In this document: positions 1 through 7,664 of the stretch, one piece after another | How the letters are laid out: every line of letters begins with the position of its first letter | How positions within the stretch are numbered: position 1 is the first letter of the stretch | NCBI GenBank assembly: GCA_018648585.1 | Contig: JABGQW010000010.1 | Coordinates: 1 to 35,298 of the forward strand | DNA: 35,298 nucleotides | Direction: 5' to 3' | Source of the DNA: a bacterium | Lineage (GTDB): Bacteria; Patescibacteriota; Gracilibacteria; UBA4473 | Translations under genes and position numbers: made by a program | The notes under the pieces: generated by a model | Told to the model about the DNA's origin: nothing | The model's database searches: none | The model's input: the letters and a program-made list of their open reading frames with translations, nothing else

Positions 1-320
<320 letters not shown>

Positions 321-405
321 TTTTCGATTCACTTGCTTTTTCTCTTGATGAACAATTTACAGAAAATATATTTTGAGATTTGAAACACACAAAAAAAGAT
401 TGTGT

Positions 406-518
406 GTTGGTGTTTGTGGCGAAGAGGGTACACCTGATCCCATCCCGAACTCAGAAGTTAAGCTCTTCAGCGCCGATGATACTTGGGGTTAGCCCTGGGA
501 AAGTAGGTCGACACCAAC
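406..518 (+). rRNA. rrf: 5S ribosomal RNA
   Basis: The first and last bases form the 5S helix I: GTTGGTGT (406-413) pairs with ACACCAAC (511-518). Between them are conserved 5S landmarks, including CCCATCCCGAACTCAGAAGTTAAGC and the GGTTAGCCC-like loop E/helix IV region. The length of about 113 nt is normal. A short complementary pair just before it (AACACAC at 383, GTGTGTT at 402) probably makes a processing stem, and a T-run follows at 526-532. Confidence 0.95.
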
Positions 519-598
519 GTTCAGTCTTTTTTTGCATTTGAAAATCCTTTCGCGGATTCTTGACTTTTGGCGTCGAATCCTGTACCAGCAGAGTACAG

Positions 599-937
599 AT
601 GGATAAAAAAATTAATTTCTTCCTGTTTCTCGGGTGGCTTTTTGCGTTTTTGGGAGCGTGGATTTTTAGTGAACCAAAATTAATTTTTTTGGGCGTGGGG
701 ATTTTTTTGCTCTGGATTTTGACGCGGCATTTTATTCGAGAGATTCAAAAATTACAGCGTGCAATTTTTCTTGCTGATCGAGATACAAAATTTATAAAAA
801 AACTCCGTGAAAAAAATTCGGACAAAATACTCTGGCGGAAAATAAAACGAAGCCACGTGTACTGGTCGCTCAAAAAAGCGGCGTGGTTTGGAGGACAAAA
901 TTTGACGCAAGACCCGTTTCACGTGGATGAACTTTAA
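599..937 (+). CDS. Small membrane protein, unknown function
   Basis: I do not recognise a family. The 112-residue product has two closely spaced hydrophobic segments (about residues 5-22 and 26-43), then a highly basic, probably cytoplasmic helical stretch rich in K and R. The ATG at 599 was chosen because translation from the upstream TTG at 560 would add 13 residues that read through a likely promoter (TTGACT, 560-565). It lies directly after the rRNA operon and ends 3 bases from the convergent gene at 941-1186. No terminator is visible between the two. It could be a small integral membrane accessory protein. The ORF is probably real because of its length and clean membrane pattern. Confidence 0.6.
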   Translation: MDKKINFFLFLGWLFAFLGAWIFSEPKLIFLGVGIFLLWILTRHFIREIQKLQRAIFLADRDTKFIKKLREKNSDKILWRKIKRSHVYWSLKKAAWFGGQNLTQDPFHVDEL

Positions 938-940
938 AAG

Positions 941-1186
941 TTATCCGCGTGCTTTTGCGATAAATTTATTCACCGCGGCGTACGTTCCAGTGGTGGCGAT
1001 GCCGATCAGTGCGCCTTTCAAAATCGACGAAAACCACTCGATTTTTCCGTGATTAAATGCGTCGCCGACAGAAATGGTGATGCCCAAAAAAATTGCAAAA
1101 ACGGGCGCCCATTTTGACGTGAGCCCGAATTTTTTCGCAACTTCTGTCATCCCGAGAACGATTGCCGACATTTCAATTTCGTTCAT
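941..1186 (-). CDS. Holin-like small membrane protein
   Basis: The 81-residue product has an N-terminal amphipathic stretch (VLGMTEVAKKFGL), a hydrophobic segment at about 28-42 and a second Gly/Ala-rich one at about 57-72. This layout resembles phage holin-like proteins found alone in many bacterial genomes, in which a short helix is followed by two membrane spans. The resemblance is by pattern only. No endolysin or other phage gene is nearby, so a prophage origin is not supported and a housekeeping membrane role is equally possible. The start is ATG at 1186, with an alternative in-frame ATG five codons downstream. A good promoter (TTGAAT, 18-base spacer, TAAAAT) lies just upstream. Confidence 0.6.
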   Translation of the reverse strand: MNEIEMSAIVLGMTEVAKKFGLTSKWAPVFAIFLGITISVGDAFNHGKIEWFSSILKGALIGIATTGTYAAVNKFIAKARG

Positions 1187-1209
1187 TTTTTTGAAAAAAA
1201 ACTACCGCC

Positions 1210-1239
1210 ATTTTATCAATATTTTGTGGCGAAATTCAA
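1210..1239 (-). promoter_or_regulatory. Promoter of the holin-like gene
   Basis: On the minus strand, TTGAAT (1234-1239) is followed by an 18-base spacer and TAAAAT (1210-1215). The -10 ends 23 bases before the ATG at 1186. Confidence 0.5.
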
Positions 1240-1260
1240 CCGTGTTTTTTTTCCAAAAAA

Positions 1261-3249
1261 TTAATGACTGATGATTACTTCCACGAGCGAATCTTTTTTG
1301 AAAGTTTGCCATAAAAATTTCTGCAACGATTTTGTGATCACTTCTTCGAGTGCTTTTTCTGGGCGAGCGGGATCAAAATTTCGTTGAAAAACGGTGCGCG
1401 TTTCTTTTTCCAATTGTTCGAAAATTTGGTGTTTTTGTCGTGAAAATCGGAATCCGTGAGATCTGATGTCGACTTTTTTGAGAACGCCTTTTTCCAATCG
1501 GAGTGAGACAAAAATCGCACCGCCATCCGCCATCAGCATTCGATCATCAAGAACAAATTGAGCAATTTTTTCACCAGATTCGATGAGAATTGCTGCACTT
1601 GGAATTTTTTCCCGATCGGTCATGAGTCGCGCGCCACGCTGGTCAAGAATGAGCCCCTGCCCATTTTTCATCACAAATGTGTTTTCGCGCGGGATTCCCA
1701 AACTTTTCACAATGAGATCTTGGTGTCCGTGTCGCATAAAAAGTTCGCCGTGAATTGGTGCGAAAAATTTCGGATTGAGAAGACTCGTCATCAATTTCAC
1801 TTCCTCCGCGTGCCCGTGTCCCGAAACGTGGCTGTCGAGCTGTGAGTTGTCGACTTTTTTGACGCCGCGTTCTGACAAATTATTCAGCACCGAAACGATC
1901 GAAAGTTCATTTCCCGGGATCGTTGACGATGAAAAAAGAACGGTGTCCGAGGGACTGAGTTTGATCATTCGATGCGTTCCTGCCGCCATTCTTGTGAGTG
2001 CGGCGAGCTCTTCGCCCTGCGTTCCCGTGGACAAAATCAAAACTTTTCCCGGATCCATTTTTTCTGCGGCCGGACTGATTCGTTTGAGTGTATTTTCTTT
2101 GCATTTCAGGTATCGCAATTTTCGCGCGATCGCAACATTTCGTTCCATCGATCGTCCGGACAAAAAAACCGTTCGGCCATTTTTTTCCGCCGCTTCGACA
2201 ATTTTTGCAATTCGTCCGATGTTGCTCGCAAAAGTCGCGATCACAATTCTTCCTTGCGTACTTTTAATAAATTTTTCCAGTTCGGCTTCGATCACGGATT
2301 CCGAAACAGTGTGTCCCGGCAGCAGCGCGTTTGTCGAATCCACCATCGCGAGGGCGACGCCCTGCGCTCCAATTTTCGCAATTCTGGCGAGATCGGCGGG
2401 TTTGTCGTCCGACGGATTTGGGTCAATTTTGAAATCGCTCGTGTGCACGATCGAACCGTACGGAGTTTTCACCACGACGCCAACACTGTCGGGAATCGAG
2501 TGATTCACGTGGAAAAATTCCACTTCAAATTTTCCGAGTCGTAGTTTTGTTTTCAAATTTACTTCGGTGATCCGATATTTTTTCGGCGTTTCCGGGTTGT
2601 CCGCGTTTGCCAAAATTAATTCTTTGGTCAGTTTTGTCGCGAACATCGATGGAAATTTCAGCGTTGGAATCAGAAATTGCGCAGCGCCGATGTGGTCGAG
2701 GTGTCCGTGCGTAAAAATTACGCCGCGGATTTTGTGTCGATTTTGTTCGAGATACGAAATATCCGGCACGATCGCATCCACGCCAAGATGTTCGGGCGAT
2801 GGAAATTCGACGCCGCAGTCGATCACGATGATGTCGTCGCCCCATTCGAGAAACATCATATTTTGTCCGACTTGTTCGAGTCCGCCGAGCGGAACGATGC
2901 GAATTTCACCGGATTTTTTCCCAGAATTTTGGGGCGTTTTTTCAGGAAGTTTTCCCGGAGTTGCGTTTGTTGAGCGCTTGAAAAACGACGGTTTTCCGTG
3001 TGGTTTTTTTCCAAATGGTTTTCCGCGATTCGGATTTTCCGCGGGTTTTCCGTGAAAAATTTGTTCTCTGGCTTTCGGTTTTTCCGGCTGCGCGGTTTGT
3101 TGGTTTTTGTGCGTTGGGTTTGGTTTTTGAGATTTGAAATTTTGTTTTTCCGTCGCCGTTTTTTGTGCGGGCTGTGGTTTGGGCGCTGGAGTTTTTTCTC
3201 CCAGCAATCCAGATTTCATCAAAAATTTCGTCAGTTGGTCATCGTTCAT
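1261..3249 (-). CDS. rnj: Ribonuclease J (metallo-beta-lactamase fold RNase)
   Basis: RNase J processes and degrades mRNA and matures rRNA in the cytoplasm, combining endonuclease and 5'-3' exonuclease activity. The first ~115 residues are a low-complexity, Pro/Lys/Gln-rich, probably disordered extension. The metallo-beta-lactamase domain starts near IRIVPLGGLEQVGQNM. The zinc motif THGHLDHIG is complete, later conserved stretches include VAMVDSTNAL, ATFASNIGRI and LSGRSMERN (beta-CASP region), and HVSGHGH provides the downstream metal/RNA-binding motif. A C-terminal RNase J domain follows. At 662 residues it is longer than the usual ~555 because of the N-terminal tail. The ATG at 3249 begins MNDDQLTKFLMKSGLLG, a plausible short helix at the true N-terminus. 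It is monocistronic with a possible long leader (see 3320-3435). Confidence 0.95.
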   Translation of the reverse strand: MNDDQLTKFLMKSGLLGEKTPAPKPQPAQKTATEKQNFKSQKPNPTHKNQQTAQPEKPKAREQIFHGKPAENPNRGKPFGKKPHGKPSFFKRSTNATPGKLPEKTPQNSGKKSGEIRIVPLGGLEQVGQNMMFLEWGDDIIVIDCGVEFPSPEHLGVDAIVPDISYLEQNRHKIRGVIFTHGHLDHIGAAQFLIPTLKFPSMFATKLTKELILANADNPETPKKYRITEVNLKTKLRLGKFEVEFFHVNHSIPDSVGVVVKTPYGSIVHTSDFKIDPNPSDDKPADLARIAKIGAQGVALAMVDSTNALLPGHTVSESVIEAELEKFIKSTQGRIVIATFASNIGRIAKIVEAAEKNGRTVFLSGRSMERNVAIARKLRYLKCKENTLKRISPAAEKMDPGKVLILSTGTQGEELAALTRMAAGTHRMIKLSPSDTVLFSSSTIPGNELSIVSVLNNLSERGVKKVDNSQLDSHVSGHGHAEEVKLMTSLLNPKFFAPIHGELFMRHGHQDLIVKSLGIPRENTFVMKNGQGLILDQRGARLMTDREKIPSAAILIESGEKIAQFVLDDRMLMADGGAIFVSLRLEKGVLKKVDIRSHGFRFSRQKHQIFEQLEKETRTVFQRNFDPARPEKALEEVITKSLQKFLWQTFKKDSLVEVIISH

Positions 3250-3319
3250 TGTAAAAATTGTTTAAAAATGCACAGCAGCATCACCGCGATGTTGCGGTGT
3301 TTTTCACTTTTTCTGAGAA

Positions 3320-3430
3320 AAGAACATTTTCCGTGCGACGGTGGAACGGAGGGACCTGTGCTGGCCCGAGAGTTTTTTGTGCGTTTGCACCCGCCGGTTC
3401 GGATGAACTGTATCGGAAAACTCGTTTTTT
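3320..3430. ncRNA. Possible structured RNA (RNase J leader or small RNA)
   Basis: No ORF explains this stretch, and its base composition is richer in G and C than the flanks. On the + strand, TTTTCCG (3327-3333) pairs with CGGAAAA (3414-3420) and encloses CGGTGG (3339-3344) with CCGCCG (3391-3396), GTGC/GCAC (loop GTTT) and GTTC/GAAC, followed by T7. That would be a compact multi-branched RNA with an intrinsic terminator. One stem uses a G·U pair that would be C/A on the other strand, favouring +. However, a good promoter (TTGCAA-17-TACAGT, 3407-3435) reads the minus strand into RNase J, so it may instead be the RNase J 5' leader. I could not match it to SRP RNA, 6S, RNase P or a known riboswitch. 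Confidence 0.35.
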
Positions 3431-3435
3431 TGCAA
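3407..3435 (-). promoter_or_regulatory. Probable RNase J promoter
   Basis: On the minus strand, TTGCAA (3430-3435), a 17-base spacer and TACAGT (3407-3412). It would give a leader of about 150 nt before the ATG at 3249, containing the hairpin CACCGC/GCGGTG near 3285-3302. Confidence 0.45.
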
Positions 3436-3470
3436 CTCTTTTGAACACATTTTTTTTTCAAAGATTTGAG

Positions 3471-3499
3471 TTGGCACTTTTTGTTTTTCGTGGTAAAAT
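3471..3499 (+). promoter_or_regulatory. Extended -10 promoter of the methyltransferase-like gene
   Basis: TTGGCA (3471-3476), a 17-base spacer and TAAAAT (3494-3499) preceded by TGG. The predicted transcription start is only a few bases before the ATG at 3511, so the message is probably leaderless or nearly so. Confidence 0.7.
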
Positions 3500-3510
3500 A
3501 AAAAGATTTT

Positions 3511-4839
3511 ATGACAGAAAATAATTTACAAAACATAAAAAAAGAAACCACTCTTGGTGAGGGGAGGCCAATTGTTAATGAAAATACATTCCAAGACATT
3601 GAAAATGAAACTCGAGAGAGGGTAGCTTCTTGTCTGGAGCGAACAGCGGGTAGATGTAATTGGGATGATGTTTATTTTCATTTTACCTGGTTTTTGGAGG
3701 ACGAGCCGTTTTTGGATAACGATTTTGGGGAAAAAAACATGGATTTGGTTCGATTAATTAAAAATTATTTTCATTTTGATTTTGAAAAAGTTGTTCATGG
3801 TTTTTATGAGAAATTTCGTCGTGAATTTCCAGAGAATAATTTTACAAAAACGGAAATTGAAAATACTTACTTAGAAATTTTAGATTGGATCATTGCGAAA
3901 TTATTTGCCATTCACGAAGAATTTAAACAGAAGTTTTATTCTGAATTACCTGAGTGGTACGACGATGATAAAAATTGGTATGGGATGACTGATGCAGAAA
4001 GAGATAGAGTTTGTGAGTATCGGGAAAATTTTTGTCGGGAATATGGATTTTTTGATAGATTTAAAGAAGTTGCGGAAACAATTGATGCACTTTTGGACCC
4101 AGAAAAAGATTTCATTCTTTTTTTTGAACATTTTGCACAACAGTTTTTAAGAGAGGTAGCATTTGGATTGGAGACACGAAAAGATTTGGCAGAGGAAGAA
4201 GATGATTATGGCGAAGAAGGCGTGATGTATTTGGAGGAAGAGAATGAGAATACAGAGCAAAAATTAGATCTAAATTCATTGTTGAAGCTTCAGAATTTTT
4301 GTTTTGAATTGTTAGCTAGAAATGGAGAAAACGAAAAAGTTTTTTTACGAGAGTTCGTTTTTCAAGAGATGCTCGCGCCGATTCCAGAGATTTTTTGGAG
4401 GGTCGATCGTACTGCAGATGAATACGATGAACGATTTGGTTTTTCAATAAAAAATTTTTTGAACGAATTTTCAGATGAAAATCATCAACAGAATTTAATT
4501 GAATTTGGTCCAGGAAATGGAACGTTTAAAAAAGAACGTCAGACTGAGATTGCTGGATACAATGATTTTGCGGTTTGCGATAAACTTTATTATCCGGTGG
4601 CTCCGTTGGTTCAGGAATTACTTGATTTTGAGAAATTGGAATCGGAATGTGGTGAGATTTCTTCGCAAGAAAAAAATTTACTGGCAAATTTTTTATACAA
4701 AATTCTTGTAATTCGCGAGGGCCAGACTGCGCAGGATCATTTTGAATACGATGTAGAAGTTCGAGATAAAATCACGAAAGATCCACAAAAAATTCTCGAG
4801 TTGCTCACAAAAAAAAGCTTCGTTGCTCGCAGAAACTGA
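3511..4839 (+). CDS. Methyltransferase-like protein, N-terminal part (frame-split)
   Basis: This is the first 442 codons of what looks like one longer gene. The N-terminal ~320 residues are acidic and rich in aromatic residues, and I do not recognise them. Around residues 329-337 the sequence IEFGPGNG is a typical motif I of class I SAM-dependent methyltransferases (glycine-rich SAM-binding loop). The frame then runs on until it ends at 4839, just after an A8 run (4809-4816). Removing one A from that run joins it directly to the next ORF, which carries the expected rest of a Rossmann methyltransferase fold. The substrate is unknown. Start: ATG 3511, immediately downstream of a strong extended -10 promoter. 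Confidence 0.7.
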   Translation: MTENNLQNIKKETTLGEGRPIVNENTFQDIENETRERVASCLERTAGRCNWDDVYFHFTWFLEDEPFLDNDFGEKNMDLVRLIKNYFHFDFEKVVHGFYEKFRREFPENNFTKTEIENTYLEILDWIIAKLFAIHEEFKQKFYSELPEWYDDDKNWYGMTDAERDRVCEYRENFCREYGFFDRFKEVAETIDALLDPEKDFILFFEHFAQQFLREVAFGLETRKDLAEEEDDYGEEGVMYLEEENENTEQKLDLNSLLKLQNFCFELLARNGENEKVFLREFVFQEMLAPIPEIFWRVDRTADEYDERFGFSIKNFLNEFSDENHQQNLIEFGPGNGTFKKERQTEIAGYNDFAVCDKLYYPVAPLVQELLDFEKLESECGEISSQEKNLLANFLYKILVIREGQTAQDHFEYDVEVRDKITKDPQKILELLTKKSFVARRN

Positions 4840-5446
4840 CATCATCCCAGACAGTCAGGGAGAAGTAGACCAGGAGACGGGTGAAATATTTTACCGTGAA
4901 AAAATCGAGAAACCGAACACGCCAACCTTTTCAAAAGCGTGTGAACTGATTTCTCGGGATATTTCGGCGTATTTTAAAGAAAATGTGGATGTGTACGAAC
5001 ATATTCCGGCGTATTCTTCCGGGACAATTATTTCTGATTTCAAAAATATTAAAAATTTAAAAGAAAATACTGTGGATGTCGCACTGGGAGTTCGTTCGAC
5101 GGTGTATCTCGAAAACGAAGATTATCAAAATTTTATCGTGGATATGAGTAGAAAACTTTCAAAAGATGGAATTTATATCGATGACAATGTTCGAGAAAAT
5201 TTTGGTCGTCGGTATCGCGTGAAGGAACTAAAAGAAATTGAAAAAAATTGTAGTACAGAAATATTCGTTTTGATGGGGCCGGGTGTAGCAAATGAAGACG
5301 AGAGTTGTGGTGATGTTTTCCCGATGGCGCTCGTGATGACGAATTCTTCAGAAAAATTGCAGCACATTCAAGAGAATCTCCGGATTGGATGGAAAATAGT
5401 TCCGTTGTCAGAAGTTTTAGAACAGAAATTACTGAAGGTCGCTTAA
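4823..5446 (+). CDS. Methyltransferase-like protein, C-terminal part (frame-split)
   Basis: This overlaps the end of the preceding ORF and is the likely continuation of the same protein in the +1 frame. The listed TTG start is probably not a real start; it has no ribosome binding site. Residues ~82-96 (NTVDVALGVRSTVYL) sit where a methyltransferase strand 4 region is expected after motif I in the upstream fragment, and the strand-rich end (EIFVLMGPG...FPMALVMTN) fits the last strands of that fold. It ends with TAA four bases into the convergent TrmB-type gene. Together the two parts would make about 645 residues. The break may be a sequencing or assembly error, a real mutation, or slippage-dependent expression. 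Confidence 0.65.
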   Translation: MLAETDIIPDSQGEVDQETGEIFYREKIEKPNTPTFSKACELISRDISAYFKENVDVYEHIPAYSSGTIISDFKNIKNLKENTVDVALGVRSTVYLENEDYQNFIVDMSRKLSKDGIYIDDNVRENFGRRYRVKELKEIEKNCSTEIFVLMGPGVANEDESCGDVFPMALVMTNSSEKLQHIQENLRIGWKIVPLSEVLEQKLLKVA

Positions 5447-6195
5447 TTCTTGCTTTGTTCCCAGAGTTGCTCAAAAATGAGTCGAAAGTTATTTGCAATA
5501 TCTTGGTGTTGGATAAAAATCCCCACGGGATGATTTTTTTGGAATGAACAGATTGCGACACAGTCTCCGGTGATTTTGATATCTCCCGTAAACGGATATT
5601 TATTTCGATCGAGAAGATGTCCTTCGATGAATTTCTCGGGATTGGAAATGTTGTACGGATTATCAGACGGAGAAATGACTCGATTTGGAATTTTGAGCGC
5701 AACTCTTTTTGCGACCCACACAGGGACATACTCTGGAAAGAATTCCACCATGTCGCCTTTGTCTTCGAAGCTATCGATCGGAGAATTTATTTTTAAAATA
5801 TTTTCATACAAATCGATCAAACCTTCTATTCCTTCAAAAAATTGTACTTTTGGCATCGTGGATTCTGGATGGTGGAGATGTTCGAGTTCGGAGAGGATTC
5901 TTTCTGCGGCGGCGGTTTTTTGTACGAGGAGTCGTTTTTGTTCTTCGAGCAGGAGAAAAATTTTTTTCGGCGGTTCTGCGGTGTACCAATCCGTTCCATT
6001 TTTGTTTCCGACAGAAACGAGTTTTTTTCGTTGAAGTTGGTCGCAGGTGTACTTGGCGGTGGATCGGACGATGTTTGTCTTTTTTCCCAGTACAGACGCG
6101 GGGGCACTCCCCAGCGGGAGTAGTGCGAGGTAGATTCGGATTTCTTTGCCATTGAGACCGAGCTGTGCGAGCGTGGCGCGTATTTCTGCATCCAT
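5443..6195 (-). CDS. TrmB-family transcriptional regulator
   Basis: The 250-residue product starts with a winged helix-turn-helix of the TrmB type (about residues 1-75: LGLNGKEIRIYLALL...GSAPASVLGKKTNIVRSTAKYTCDQLQRKKLV), then a short coiled segment (about 80-105) that usually mediates dimerisation, then a C-terminal regulatory domain similar to the phospholipase-D-like part of the family. TrmB proteins are sugar-responsive in archaea and of unknown ligand in most bacteria. The ATG at 6195 was chosen over an upstream start at 6324 because it lies nine bases after a clear -10 box, and the extra 43 residues would read through the promoter. The 12-base palindrome ACAAGTACTTGT over its own -35 suggests autoregulation. 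It converges on the methyltransferase-like gene with a 4-base overlap. Confidence 0.85.
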   Translation of the reverse strand: MDAEIRATLAQLGLNGKEIRIYLALLPLGSAPASVLGKKTNIVRSTAKYTCDQLQRKKLVSVGNKNGTDWYTAEPPKKIFLLLEEQKRLLVQKTAAAERILSELEHLHHPESTMPKVQFFEGIEGLIDLYENILKINSPIDSFEDKGDMVEFFPEYVPVWVAKRVALKIPNRVISPSDNPYNISNPEKFIEGHLLDRNKYPFTGDIKITGDCVAICSFQKNHPVGIFIQHQDIANNFRLIFEQLWEQSKN

Positions 6196-6204
6196 TTTGA
6201 TTGC

Positions 6205-6241
6205 ATTGTACCAAAAAATATCAGTGGTGACAAGTACTTGT
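6205..6241 (-). promoter_or_regulatory. TrmB-type gene promoter with palindromic operator
   Basis: On the minus strand, TTGTCA (6228-6233), a 17-base spacer and TACAAT (6205-6210) with an upstream TTGG. The perfect palindrome ACAAGTACTTGT (6230-6241) overlaps the -35, where a bound repressor would block RNA polymerase. Confidence 0.65.
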
Positions 6242-6308
6242 TGACACCGGTCTTGGCTTTGTTGGTGCACGTAATTGTGACATTGGGTATGCTTTATGAT
6301 GAAATGTT

Positions 6309-6337
6309 TTGACAGAACTGACAAAAAGTTTTAAAAG
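6309..6337 (+). promoter_or_regulatory. Promoter of the MoxR/VWA island
   Basis: TTGACA (6309-6314), a 17-base spacer and TAAAAG (6332-6337). Transcription from about 6344 would produce a leader of about 450 nt before the first ORF. Confidence 0.55.
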
Positions 6338-6343
6338 TTAAAT

Positions 6344-6794
6344 TGCTTTCATTCAACAAAACGAATTGAAAGGGAGAGAGTTCTTTTACATCACGGCACA
6401 AGAATCAGTTAAGAGTTAACAGTTCAGAGTGAATAGTTAGCGATTGACTGAAACAACATTCTCAAGAGGGAGAAATGTGATACGCGGGAGAGAGTTCAGG
6501 ATCTGAAGGTTCGTTGCTTCGTGCAAATGACCAGAGGATCCCGGGAGGACACTTCCGAAGCTCGTGAGATTCGTCATCTCGCGAAGAGCTAAAAATGCCT
6601 AGTGGCGAAAGTGGTTGAGGAATCGCGGAGGAAGCTCCGGACAAAGATTTCTACGATCCATAACCAGATGGACGGGACTCCGTCACATACTGTGAGCACG
6701 GACAGATTAGCCAGTTTTCGGTCCTTCCACCACGTGTCACGTTCCTCCTTCTTGGGGAAAATTTTTTTTATTAATCTTAATTTAAAAAAGTCCG
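6344..6794 (+). ncRNA. Long structured 5' leader of the MoxR/VWA island
   Basis: No credible ORF occupies this segment, and it is dense in hairpins: CTTTCA.TTC/GAA.TGAAAG (6346-6372), GTTAA/TTAAC (6408-6420), TTCA/TGAA (6495-6507), GGT.TTGC/GCAA.ACC (6508-6532), GGAGG/CTTCC (6544-6556), AGCTCGTGAGAT against ATCTCGCG..GAGCT (6559-6590, about 12 pairs), CGGAG/CTCCG (6626-6639) and GACGG/CCGTC (6671-6684). The run of compact helices with short loops looks like a folded RNA rather than decayed coding sequence. It does not match RNase P RNA despite a superficial GGAGGAAGCTCCGG similarity. It could be a cis-regulatory leader or a separate RNA processed from the operon transcript. Confidence 0.45.
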
Positions 6795-6816
6795 GTGAGT
6801 AAAGTAGCCGGCATTA
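6786..6816 (+). repeat. Start-site hairpin repeat, copy 1
   Basis: CCGG (6792-6795), loop TGAGTAAAGTAG, CCGG (6808-6811), preceded by TTTAAAAAAG and followed by CATTAA. The GTG start codon of the next gene (6795-6797) lies inside the stem-loop. A second copy at 7850 keeps the loop exactly but has different, still complementary, stem bases. Confidence 0.65.
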
Positions 6817-7664
6817 ATGAATTGAAAACAACAACAGAAATTCTTTCGACCGTTGTGTCGATTGAATTAAAAAAAGCAGCCTTGGCACAGGCGACCTTTA
6901 TTGGTCAAACGGCCACTGTAGAGATGGGCCGTTCGGTCGGTCTTTGTACAATAGTCACTACTGCTAAAAACAGTAGTATCGTTTACACGAAAAAAGTTGG
7001 CGCAGCAGGGTATTCTCGATTTGTGAAGAGGCGCAAGCCAATCCCAACATCGAAAATATCTTTAATTATCACTCGTACCGGCGATCACCTCGCTTTTTTC
7101 GGGGAGCTGGCTCCGGCCGCACCTTGGGACGAGTGGGCACTGCTAAAGACGGGCAACCGCGAGGCGGCTCGTAAAGTTTCTGAAACTTTTTGGGCGAACC
7201 ACGCTTTTTTGTGGGGAAGTCAATCAGTGGAGGCGGAGACAAGATTTTCTGTTTCGGCGCGGGATAGAAGTCGGGGCTATGGACAAGGTCAAAGAAAGGA
7301 TAAAAAAATAATTTTTTCGCAACTTGGCGATAACAATAAAATCCTTTCGAGCGCCTATAACCTAGCGCGTGCGAACTATCCTCAACGCCACCCTGCGTAC
7401 TGGGCAGCATTCGCTAATTCTCTGTTTACCTATATGACAAGTTGGGCAGGTGGATATGGTGGTCCCAGTGTGCGAGAGCACACCGCAGGAAAGCAGATAA
7501 GAAGAATGAAATATTCATGGAATGCGGCAACAGAAATGTTGTTGGATCCAAACGGACTGGTCTTCGGACCGATCACGGAGTCCCATGTACGTTGTGTGCG
7601 TGGAGAAAAGTGTTTCGATGACGTTCCAGGTGACTGGGACGAAATCAAGAAATTTTGGAGATAG
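6795..7664 (+). CDS. Unknown protein, first gene of the MoxR/VWA island
   Basis: The 289-residue product has no family I can name. The N-terminal ~65 residues look alpha/beta with a conserved SKVAGI start shared with the frame at 7859. Residues ~85-105 contain ISLIITRTGDHLAFFGELAP followed by a Pro/Trp-rich stretch, and FWANHAFLWGS near residue 133 gives a W..HA pattern. Residues ~165-180 are strongly basic (RDRSRGYGQGQRKDKK), suggesting nucleic-acid contact. There is no signal peptide or membrane span. The start is GTG at 6795, inside the hairpin repeat, with no Shine-Dalgarno. It lies in the same orientation as the MoxR and VWA genes and may be the variable third partner of such a system, but that role is inferred from position only. 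Confidence 0.65.
   Translation: MSKVAGINELKTTTEILSTVVSIELKKAALAQATFIGQTATVEMGRSVGLCTIVTTAKNSSIVYTKKVGAAGYSRFVKRRKPIPTSKISLIITRTGDHLAFFGELAPAAPWDEWALLKTGNREAARKVSETFWANHAFLWGSQSVEAETRFSVSARDRSRGYGQGQRKDKKIIFSQLGDNNKILSSAYNLARANYPQRHPAYWAAFANSLFTYMTSWAGGYGGPSVREHTAGKQIRRMKYSWNAATEMLLDPNGLVFGPITESHVRCVRGEKCFDDVPGDWDEIKKFWR

Noticed and set aside
941-1186. Prophage remnant
   Set aside because: Only a holin-like small protein is present, with no other phage genes or attachment sites.
1775-2544. Long + strand frames opposite RNase J
   Set aside because: They are antisense shadows of a well-conserved RNase J gene with no promoter or known protein.
3340-3400. SAM-I or guanidine-I riboswitch (GGAGGGACC...CTGGCCCGAGAG)
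   Set aside because: Only short blocks agree. The required core bases and the helix order of either family are not present, and the downstream genes do not fit either.
6610-6720. Possible RNase P RNA (GGAGGAAGCTCCGG, then ACAGATTAGCC)
   Set aside because: The two conserved-looking bits are only about 90 bases apart, while RNase P RNA is about 300-400 nt, and the universal P4 strands are missing.
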